Source of the DNA: Bacteroidota bacterium
GTDB taxonomy: Bacteria; Bacteroidota; Bacteroidia; Bacteroidales; GCA-2748055
Assembly: GCA_030592605.1 (NCBI GenBank)
Contig: JAUVIT010000176.1
Coordinates: 1 to 5,106 of the forward strand
Direction of reading: 5' to 3'
DNA: 5,106 nt
A program made the translations under genes and the position numbers. Below, one piece after another: positions 1-5,106 of the stretch (positions within the stretch are counted from its first letter, which is position 1; each line of letters opens with the position of its first letter). Under the pieces are notes generated by a model that was not told where the DNA came from, made no database searches, and worked only from the letters and a program-made list of their open reading frames with translations.

Positions 1-90
1 ATAGAGTCCGCCGTCGGGTGCCAGCCCTTTGAGAACAGCCTCTTTCAGTGTGCTCTTTAACTCCCTGTTGCTGGTACTGTAGTAGTGCAT
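1..90 (-). CDS. thrC: Threonine synthase, N-terminal 30 residues (partial, cut by window edge)
   Basis: Threonine synthase is a cytosolic PLP enzyme that converts O-phosphohomoserine to threonine and phosphate, the last step of the pathway. Only the first 30 codons are visible. They read MHYYSTSNRE, then LKSTLKEAVLKGLAPDGGLY, and run open off the window edge. The pattern of a short 'YYST' strand, then an 'AV..GLA.DGGLY' segment, is the typical N-terminus of the longer ThrC type; the E. coli protein has the looser equivalent 'AV..GL....GLF'. The ATG at 90-88 lies one base after the thrB TAA stop, which supports both the start and co-translation with thrB. The region before the ATG is AT-rich with no Shine-Dalgarno, as is common in Bacteroidota. 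The PLP lysine and catalytic body lie outside the window, so integrity cannot be judged. The identification rests on a short N-terminus plus the operon context. Confidence 0.87.
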   Translation of the reverse strand, partial: MHYYSTSNRELKSTLKEAVLKGLAPDGGLY

Positions 91-91
91 A

Positions 92-1018
92 TTAGATAAT
101 TTTACACCCGGCCTGACTTATCCGGGAGGTATAGATCCTGGAATCGATGCCGCGATCCGTAAAATGAGCTTTTATTACCTCGCCCACTGCTGAGGCCATC
201 TCCTCGCCCCTGCAGAGGCTGAATACTGAGGGGCCCGAACCCGAAAGTCCTGTCCCCACGGAACCTGCCTCCAGGGCTGATTCTTTTAGTGCTGCAAAAT
301 CGGGTAAGTGATGTGTCCTGTGGGGTTCTGCGAAAGAGTCGTTTACCGAGCGTCCGATGAGGGGGTAGTCGCCCGTGGTGAGTCCGGCCACCAGTCCGGC
401 CAGGTTTCCACATTGTTTCAGGGCGGTCTCAAGGGCTACTGTTTGCGGAATCAGCTTCCGGCTTTCGGAGGTAAGAATCTCCAGGAAGGGGTGTATCACT
501 GTACACCAGAGGTCGTCCGGGTAAGGAATGTGCTTGATGTCCAGGGGATCGTAGGAACGGATCAGAGTAATTCCACCCATTAGTGCGGGTGCGATATTAT
601 CAGCATGGGTAGATCCACTGGCCACCTTTTCGCCCTCCATGGCATAAGGGATCAGCTCGGCTGTTTCATAAGGTGAGCCCAGCAGTTCATTGAGACCTAC
701 CACGGCTGCCACACAACTGGCTGCGCTGGAACCCACTCCGCTTCCGGGATGGATTTTTTTTGTAAAGACCAGGTCGAATCCTTCATAGCTGTGCAGCTCC
801 CTTAGCAAGGAAGCAGCTGCCACAGCTGCCACATTTAGCTCCGGGTCGGTGGGTAGCTTGCAGTCCGATTGATTGTACAGCACCAATTTGTCGGTCCCGT
901 TCCTCCGGATAATCAACTCATCGCCGGGTGCCTCAAGCGCAAAGCCCAGCAGGTCAAATCCCGGTCCCACATTGGAGACAGTAGCCGGTCCGAATACTTT
1001 TATTTCATCTCTTGCCAT
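92..1018 (-). CDS. thrB: Homoserine kinase (GHMP kinase family)
   Basis: This cytosolic enzyme phosphorylates L-homoserine with ATP to O-phospho-L-homoserine, the substrate of ThrC. The 308 residues match the usual length (E. coli ThrB is about 310). Visible motifs, in order, are: the N-terminal 'GPATVSNVGPGFDLLGFAL' segment (residues 10-28), typical of GHMP kinases acting on homoserine; the phosphate-binding loop PGSGVGSSAAS (91-101); the active-site stretch from Glu130 to Asn141 (EGEKVASGSTHADN), matching E. coli 'EG..SGS.H.DN'; and the C-terminal glycine-rich GHMP motif GTGLSGSGPSVFSL (256-269). No key motif is missing. The ATG at 1018-1016 shares its A with the TGA stop of the upstream HAD gene and has an AGGAG five bases upstream, so the start is well supported. 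The TAA stop is one base from the thrC start. The gene is complete and appears functional. Confidence 0.97.
   Translation of the reverse strand: MARDEIKVFGPATVSNVGPGFDLLGFALEAPGDELIIRRNGTDKLVLYNQSDCKLPTDPELNVAAVAAASLLRELHSYEGFDLVFTKKIHPGSGVGSSAASCVAAVVGLNELLGSPYETAELIPYAMEGEKVASGSTHADNIAPALMGGITLIRSYDPLDIKHIPYPDDLWCTVIHPFLEILTSESRKLIPQTVALETALKQCGNLAGLVAGLTTGDYPLIGRSVNDSFAEPHRTHHLPDFAALKESALEAGSVGTGLSGSGPSVFSLCRGEEMASAVGEVIKAHFTDRGIDSRIYTSRISQAGCKII
381..404. repeat. Two tandem 12-bp units inside thrB
   Basis: Positions 381-392 and 393-404 share the first ten of twelve bases (agtccggcca). On the coding strand they give the repeated peptide LAGLVAGL, at about residues 206-213 of ThrB. It is in frame and lies in a helix-forming region of the protein, so it is probably protein sequence rather than a functional DNA site. 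Confidence 0.5.
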
Positions 1019-1020
1019 CA
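1016..1020 (-). promoter_or_regulatory. TGATG stop/start overlap between the HAD gene and thrB
   Basis: On the minus strand the TGA stop of the HAD gene (1020-1018) and the ATG of thrB (1018-1016) share one base. This arrangement favours termination-reinitiation, so thrB translation is probably coupled to that of the HAD gene. The overlap is seen directly; the coupling is inferred. Confidence 0.85.
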
Positions 1021-1695
1021 GTTCTCCTGGAGCTTTTGAAAGGTATGTAGGGTAAAATCGTTCAGGGATCGGATTTTCAGATCGGCCGCACCAAAGCGAT
1101 CCTGGTCAAATTCAGAGCTGTCGGGCATGGCCACTACTTTCATACGGGCCGCTTTGGCAGCAACAACTCCGTAAAAGGAGTCTTCGAAGACCAGGCAATG
1201 GGTGGGATCGACCTTCAGCAGTGCGGCTGTTCGCAGGAAGACCTCCGGGTGCGGTTTTCCCGGCATGTCCGCAGCAGCCGAAACCAACAGGTCAAAGGAC
1301 GCTCTGAGTCCGTGTTTTTCCATGACCGCATCGATATGATCATGGGTGGAGCAGGTGGCCAGTGCCACTGGCAAAGCCATCTCCCTGAACATGCCGATCA
1401 ACTCCCTGGCTCCCTCCATAAGGCTTACCTCTTTCTTCATGGTCTCCACCATACGTTGGTCATACTCCTTCATCAAAACTTCGGGATCTTTACCATCCAT
1501 GGGAAAACGGGACGACCAGTGGGCCATCATCTCCTCGGTCCGCAGTCCCCTGGTCTCTACCAGCAAGCTATCGGTCAGATCGATCCCCAGATCCGCAAAC
1601 AGGGCCCGCTCGGTAAGCTGCCAGTGCCGCTCCGAATCGATCAGGATCCCATCCATATCCAGAATTATAGCCTCTATATTTTTCTTCCCAATCAT
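1018..1695 (-). CDS. HAD-superfamily hydrolase, HxpB/YniC or beta-phosphoglucomutase-like phosphatase
   Basis: This 225-residue soluble protein is a predicted Mg-dependent phosphatase of the HAD family (type I cap, PGMB-like group). All four HAD motifs are visible: motif I DMDGILIDSE (13-22, nucleophile Asp13 and acid/base Asp15); motif II Thr114 in LATCS; motif III Lys147 in GKPHPEVF; motif IV Glu171-Asp172 in FEDS. The helical cap lies at about residues 20-90 and carries 'RGLRTEEMMAHW'. That cap, plus 'KAARMKVVAMP' and the C-terminal 'FGAADLKIRSLNDF', resemble E. coli YniC (HxpB), a hexitol/2-deoxyglucose-6-phosphate phosphatase, more than a true phosphoglucomutase. The substrate cannot be read from sequence. 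The gene lies 28 nt after thrA and overlaps the thrB start by one base, so it is made together with the threonine enzymes. A role in that pathway is only an inference. The start is chosen because motif I then sits at the usual distance from the N-terminus. Confidence 0.9.
   Translation of the reverse strand: MIGKKNIEAIILDMDGILIDSERHWQLTERALFADLGIDLTDSLLVETRGLRTEEMMAHWSSRFPMDGKDPEVLMKEYDQRMVETMKKEVSLMEGARELIGMFREMALPVALATCSTHDHIDAVMEKHGLRASFDLLVSAAADMPGKPHPEVFLRTAALLKVDPTHCLVFEDSFYGVVAAKAARMKVVAMPDSSEFDQDRFGAADLKIRSLNDFTLHTFQKLQEN
1024..1028 (-). promoter_or_regulatory. Shine-Dalgarno AGGAG for thrB, inside the end of the HAD gene
   Basis: The minus strand reads AGGAG followed by five bases and the thrB ATG. 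The motif is embedded in the last Gln-Glu codons of the HAD gene. It is the only clear Shine-Dalgarno in the window: the starts of thrA, the HAD gene and thrC have A/T-rich leaders, and fabD has only a weak purine-rich stretch. It supports the chosen thrB start and suggests that thrB translation is specifically boosted. Confidence 0.75.
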
Positions 1696-1710
1696 TTTAT
1701 TTTCTTACGC

Positions 1711-1737
1711 TTGCCAAGGTTTTTTAAACGTTGGCAA
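1711..1737. repeat. Inverted repeat TTGCCAA/TTGGCAA spanning the thrA stop codon
   Basis: A perfect 7-bp inverted repeat has arms at 1711-1717 and 1731-1737, separated by 13 bases. The thrA TAA stop (1726-1724) lies in the loop, and the arm at 1731-1737 falls in the last thrA codons. It could form a weak RNA hairpin between thrA and the HAD gene, or be a protein-binding palindrome. On the minus strand it is followed by mixed purine-rich sequence without a T-run, so it does not look like an intrinsic terminator. With 7 bp the pairing may be chance. Confidence 0.35.
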
Positions 1738-4150
1738 CCCTTATAACATCCGCAAAGACACCTGCGGCGGTGACTTCTGCCCCGGCACCGTAGCCTTTGA
1801 CTATCAGGGGCAGCTCGCGGTAGCGGTCAGTGGTAATCAGAATAATATTGTTGCTGGCCTCCAGGGGGTGCGCCGGGTGGGAGGGATCCACCTCCTCCAG
1901 TCCCATGGTCCCTTTGCCATCCTCCAGCCTGGCCAGGTAGCGCCACTTCAGTCCTTTCTCTTCCATCTTTCTGCGCTTCTCTTCAAACTCCCTGTCCAAT
2001 AACTTAACTCCGGCCCAGAATTCCTCCGGATTTCCTTCAAAAAGTTCTGCCGGCAGAAAAGGCATAGCCTCTATATCGTTCTCTTCCAGGCGATAACCCG
2101 ACTCCCGCGCCAGGATAAGCAGCTTGCGTTTGACATCGGTACCACTCAGATCCAGTCGGGGATCGGGTTCAGAGTAACCCTCCTCCATGGCCATCCGGAT
2201 GGCTTTGCTAAAGGAGATTTCGCTGCTCATGGTATTGAAAATATAATTGAGGGTTCCAGAAACAACAGCCTCCAGTTTCAGGATCCGGTCACCACTTTTA
2301 ATCAGGTCATTTATGGTGCTGATCACGGGCAGTCCTGCTGCCACATTGGTTTCAAAGCTAAACTTGACACCGTTCCGTATGGCTGTGCGCTTCAGCTTAC
2401 TGTAGTAATCATAGGATGAGCTTGCCGCAATCTTGTTGGCAGTGACCACCGAGACATACTTTTCAAAGAGCCGGTCATACACCAGACCCACCTGGTCGTT
2501 GGCTGTGCAATCAATAAAGACAGAATTACGCAGGTTATTTGTTCCAATCTCTTCAATCAGTTTATCCAGGTCAGAGGCTTCCCCTGTCTCAAGCCTTTCC
2601 ATGTAATTAGCCGGGTCAATTCCTTCCGGGTCGATCAGCATTTTTCGGCTGTTGAGAATCCCCACCAGGTTCACCTTTAGCTTCAGATTTTCCATCAGTT
2701 TCTCCTGCTGTTTCTGAAGCTGCAGCAAGAGCTTTTTGCCCACATTTCCCAGTCCGGCCAGATAGAGATGCAGCTCACGATAATCCGAGAGGAAAAAGCC
2801 TTCATGGATAACATTCATGGCTTTCTTCAGGCTATTGACCTCGATTACCACCGATATATTCAGTTCGCTTGAGCCCTGGGCCGTGGCTATCACACTGATC
2901 CCGTTCCTTCCCAGGGAACGAAACAGGATGGCCGAGATACCGGGGGTGTGACGCATACCTTCACCCACAATGGCAATGATGGAGAGTTTGGTGATTACCT
3001 CAATCTCCATCTCTTTCCGGTGGTGTATCTCGATCTCGAACTCCTCCTGCAGGGCTGCGACAGCCTTGCTTTCGTCGGCCGGGGAAACGGCAAATGAGAT
3101 GGTCATTTCGGAGGAGGCCTGGGTAATGAGGATCACATTCACCTGGGCCCTGGCCAGTGAGCTGAAAACCCTGGCGGAAGTACCTGTTTTGCCCACCATT
3201 CCTGTTCCTTTGACGGTCACCAGGCTAACATAGTTGATCGACGAGATCCCTTTGATCAGTTCGTTCTGATTGCAGAAACTGCCTGCTGTAATCAATGTGC
3301 CGGCCAGATCGGGATTGAAGGTGTTTTTTACTTTAATGGGAATGCTGTCATTGTAGGCCGGGGTCAGGGTGGGGGTATAGATCACCCTGGCACCAAAGTG
3401 GGAGAGCTCCATGGCCTCCTCATAGCTCATGTATCCAACAGTATAAGCCTTGGGGACAATTTTAGGATCGGCGGTCATAAAGCCATCCACATCGGTCCAG
3501 ATTTCGAGCACACTGGCTCCCAGAGCTGCAGCCAGTAAGGCTGCTGTGTAGTCCGATCCTCCTCTCCCCAGGGTGGTGGTCTCACCCTCCTGGTCAGATG
3601 CAATAAAACCAGGTAGCACGGTAAGTTGTTTCAAGTCCTTAAACCGTTCCATAACGGCCATATTGGTCACCCCGATATCTACCGTGGTATCTCCAAACTG
3701 GCTATCGGTCCGGATCAGCTCCCGTGCATCGATGAAGTGTGCGCCCTCCAGGCACCTTGCTACAATGGAGGCCGATAACCTCTCCCCGAAACTGAGCACC
3801 AGATCCAGGGTTTTTGCACTCAGGTCACGAAGCTGGAATATCCCCTGGAGGACCTCATTAAAACTATCCAGCAAACTAGTTACCTCCCGGGTGGCTGACT
3901 TATGGAGGGAGCCTGAGAGTAAATCGTTGACCATCTCAAGATGCATATACCGAAGTCCTGAGGCTACCTCCTGGTAAGCTGCCTGCTGATCGCGAGCCAG
4001 TTGAGCTGCATGAATGAGGCGGTCTGTGACTCCATTGAAAGCACTGATCACCGCCACGATGGGCTCATCCTGCTTCTCCAGGATCGTTTTTACCAGCCGG
4101 ATGTTCTCTGCATTTCCCACAGAGCTTCCACCAAATTTCAGAACTTTCAT
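1724..4150 (-). CDS. thrA: Bifunctional aspartokinase I / homoserine dehydrogenase I
   Basis: This fused cytosolic enzyme of 808 residues (E. coli ThrA has 820) catalyses the first and third steps of the aspartate pathway: aspartate to aspartyl-phosphate with ATP, and aspartate semialdehyde to homoserine with NAD(P)H. The aspartokinase domain (about 1-290) has KFGGSSVG (5-12), SAFNGVTD (36-43), SFGERLSA (120-127), GRGGSDYTA (195-203) and [12 protein letters not shown] (218-229). Two ACT regulatory domains follow (about 310-455), with the ligand-sensing motifs LITQASSE (Gln344) and ATAQGSSE (Gln425). The dehydrogenase part begins near 461 with the Rossmann motif GLGNVG (466-471). It continues with TANKIA (570-575), SGTLNYIFN (631-639) and the catalytic segment [16 protein letters not shown] (657-672) followed by VKRK, with Asp672 and Lys676 in the positions of the known acid/base residues. 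All key residues appear present. The start is fixed because KFGG must follow within a few residues. The gene lies 21 nt after fabD, too little room for a threonine attenuator, so threonine inhibition through the ACT domains is the likely control. Confidence 0.98.
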   Translation of the reverse strand: MKVLKFGGSSVGNAENIRLVKTILEKQDEPIVAVISAFNGVTDRLIHAAQLARDQQAAYQEVASGLRYMHLEMVNDLLSGSLHKSATREVTSLLDSFNEVLQGIFQLRDLSAKTLDLVLSFGERLSASIVARCLEGAHFIDARELIRTDSQFGDTTVDIGVTNMAVMERFKDLKQLTVLPGFIASDQEGETTTLGRGGSDYTAALLAAALGASVLEIWTDVDGFMTADPKIVPKAYTVGYMSYEEAMELSHFGARVIYTPTLTPAYNDSIPIKVKNTFNPDLAGTLITAGSFCNQNELIKGISSINYVSLVTVKGTGMVGKTGTSARVFSSLARAQVNVILITQASSEMTISFAVSPADESKAVAALQEEFEIEIHHRKEMEIEVITKLSIIAIVGEGMRHTPGISAILFRSLGRNGISVIATAQGSSELNISVVIEVNSLKKAMNVIHEGFFLSDYRELHLYLAGLGNVGKKLLLQLQKQQEKLMENLKLKVNLVGILNSRKMLIDPEGIDPANYMERLETGEASDLDKLIEEIGTNNLRNSVFIDCTANDQVGLVYDRLFEKYVSVVTANKIAASSSYDYYSKLKRTAIRNGVKFSFETNVAAGLPVISTINDLIKSGDRILKLEAVVSGTLNYIFNTMSSEISFSKAIRMAMEEGYSEPDPRLDLSGTDVKRKLLILARESGYRLEENDIEAMPFLPAELFEGNPEEFWAGVKLLDREFEEKRRKMEEKGLKWRYLARLEDGKGTMGLEEVDPSHPAHPLEASNNIILITTDRYRELPLIVKGYGAGAEVTAAGVFADVIRVANV

Positions 4151-4171
4151 AAGCGATTTTTTTGGATTGAA

Positions 4172-5044
4172 CTATGCGCTCTGGGTTTCCATTCCCCGGT
4201 CAAGCTTTTTAATCAGTCCCTGTAGCACCTTGCCTGGTCCCACTTCGGTAAAGGAGGTGGCCCCATCGGCAATCATCTGTTGAATCGTCTGGGTCCATCT
4301 GACCGGTGAAGTCAGCTGCGATACCAGGTTGGCCTTAATGTTAGCAGGTTCGCTGGAGGGATGAGCGTTGACATTCTGGTAGACAGGACAGATGGGATTT
4401 GCGAAGGGAGCAGCCTGTATGGCGGCTTCCAGTTCGACCCGGGCAGGCTCCATCAGGGGTGAGTGGAAGGCACCTCCTACGGGCAGCTTCAGGGCACGTT
4501 TGGCACCCAGGGCTGAGAGCTTTTCCACAGCAGCATCAATCCCCGGAAGCGATCCCGAGATGACAATCTGCCCCGGACTATTGTAATTGGCAGCCACGAC
4601 GATCTCATCGATCTCCTTACAGACTTGTTCTACCTGGCTATCTTCCATGCCGATGATGGCTGCCATGGTGGAGGATTGAATCTCGCAGGCCTTCTGCATG
4701 GCCATGGCCCTTTTAAATACGAGGCTTAATCCGTCTTCAAAGGAAAGGGCTTTATTAGCCACCAATGCGGAGAACTCTCCCAGAGAATGACCCGCCACCA
4801 TATCGGGACGAAAATTGTCCAGGGTGGAGGCAAGTATCACCGAGTGTAGAAAAATGGCCGGTTGGGTCACGCGGGTTTGTTTCAGATCTTCATCTTCCCC
4901 TTCAAACATCAGGTCGGTAATCCTGAAGCCCAGGATCTCATTGGCCTGTTCAAATAATTCTTTTGCCCGGGGGTTCTGATCATACAGATCCTTGCCCATT
5001 CCCACAAATTGTGCTCCCTGTCCGGGAAATACGTATGCTTTCAT
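4172..5044 (-). CDS. fabD: Malonyl-CoA:ACP transacylase
   Basis: FabD moves the malonyl group from CoA to acyl carrier protein in the cytosol, supplying the extender unit for type II fatty acid synthesis. The 290 residues compare with about 309 in E. coli. Motifs in order are: FPGQGAQ (6-12, oxyanion-hole Gln9); TQPAIFLHS (60-68); the nucleophile elbow GHSLGE (85-90, Ser87); KRAMAMQ (111-117), with Arg112 to bind the malonyl carboxylate; ANYNSPGQIVISG (152-164); GAFHSPLM (191-198, catalytic His194); and the C-terminal EVGPGKVLQGLIKK (267-280). The arginine distinguishes a malonyl transferase from acyl transferases of other specificity. The start ATG is fixed by the N-terminal FPGQG. Upstream is an AG-rich stretch but no strong Shine-Dalgarno. 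No other fab gene (fabH, fabG, acpP, fabF) is adjacent; the neighbour downstream is thrA after 21 nt. The gene is complete and appears functional. Confidence 0.97.
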   Translation of the reverse strand: MKAYVFPGQGAQFVGMGKDLYDQNPRAKELFEQANEILGFRITDLMFEGEDEDLKQTRVTQPAIFLHSVILASTLDNFRPDMVAGHSLGEFSALVANKALSFEDGLSLVFKRAMAMQKACEIQSSTMAAIIGMEDSQVEQVCKEIDEIVVAANYNSPGQIVISGSLPGIDAAVEKLSALGAKRALKLPVGGAFHSPLMEPARVELEAAIQAAPFANPICPVYQNVNAHPSSEPANIKANLVSQLTSPVRWTQTIQQMIADGATSFTEVGPGKVLQGLIKKLDRGMETQSA

Positions 5045-5057
5045 AGTCTCTTTTCTT

Positions 5058-5105
5058 TTAATGAAGTTTTTCCCCGATCAGGCCCAGAAACTCTCTTCGG
5101 GTTTT
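5058..5105 (-). CDS. Possible 3' end of an upstream gene (last 15 codons)
   Basis: One minus-strand frame is open from the window edge and reads KTRREFLGLIGEKLH before a TAA at 5060-5058, 13 nt ahead of the fabD start. The spacing fits the tight gene packing seen elsewhere here, and the residue mix looks protein-like. I do not recognise the family. The stretch is too short to exclude untranslated leader sequence, and the other two frames close early (TAA at the very edge, TGA near 5079). Confidence 0.35.
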   Translation of the reverse strand, partial: KTRREFLGLIGEKLH

Positions 5106-5106
5106 A

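Noticed and set aside
1696..1723. Intrinsic terminator after thrA
   Set aside because: The small hairpin is not GC-rich and has no T-run on the minus strand; the next gene starts within 28 nt.
1198..1746. Plus-strand ORF (182 codons) opposite the HAD gene
   Set aside because: Its translation is rich in His, Gln and Gly in the way expected from the complement of a coding frame. It has no motif, and it overlaps another antisense open frame.
1346..2002. Long plus-strand ORF (218 codons) crossing the HAD-thrA junction
   Set aside because: It is antisense to two well-supported genes, and its translation is Ser/Ile/Arg-rich with no recognisable motif. It looks like a chance open frame opposite real coding sequence.
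3573..3977. Plus-strand ORF opposite the aspartokinase domain
   Set aside because: It is a Ser/Arg-rich shadow of thrA with no domain signature.
4151..4210. TTGACC in the end of fabD as a -35 box for thrA
   Set aside because: No matching -10 hexamer at a suitable distance, and no Bacteroidota-type TAnnTTTG element, is present.
5070..5105. TRREFLGLIG resembling a Tat twin-arginine signal
   Set aside because: The frame stops only a few codons later and no start codon is seen, so it cannot be the signal peptide of a visible protein.
1..5106. CRISPR arrays, insertion sequences, tRNA or rRNA genes
   Set aside because: No spaced repeats, transposase, terminal inverted repeats or RNA-gene-like structures were seen; the window is almost wholly filled by core metabolic genes.

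Overview
All convincing genes lie on the minus strand, so the window reads from high to low coordinates. It is a compact biosynthetic block. In transcription order it holds: the possible last codons of an unidentified gene (5058-5105); fabD, malonyl-CoA:ACP transacylase (5044-4172); thrA, a fused aspartokinase/homoserine dehydrogenase (4150-1724); a HAD-superfamily sugar-phosphatase-like gene (1695-1018); thrB, homoserine kinase (1018-92); and the first 30 codons of thrC, threonine synthase (90-1), cut by the window edge.

The junctions are tight: 13, 21 and 28 nt, then a 1-nt stop/start overlap (TGATG), then a 1-nt gap. I see no convincing promoter, terminator or leader-peptide attenuator between the genes. 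The block is therefore probably one transcript whose promoter lies upstream of fabD, beyond the window. No gene-free stretch exceeds about 60 nt.

The threonine genes cover four enzymatic steps from aspartate: aspartate to aspartyl-phosphate and semialdehyde to homoserine (both ThrA), homoserine to O-phosphohomoserine (ThrB), and O-phosphohomoserine to threonine (ThrC). The intermediate aspartate-semialdehyde dehydrogenase (asd) is not in the window. ThrA keeps both ACT-domain Gln motifs associated with threonine feedback inhibition, so control of flux is probably at least partly allosteric.

The sequence resembles a member of Bacteroidota (Bacteroidia-like): a fused ThrA beside a GHMP-type ThrB and ThrC, a ThrC N-terminus of the type MHYYSTSN, mostly A-rich start regions without a Shine-Dalgarno, and an isolated fabD. 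Base composition looks close to half GC. This assignment is an inference from protein character, not a search result.

The window is mostly ordinary core metabolism. The points worth a second look are the HAD hydrolase between thrA and thrB, translationally coupled to thrB through an embedded AGGAG; fabD at the head of a threonine operon; and a small inverted repeat over the thrA stop codon. I found no evidence of a new defence, mobile or RNA system.
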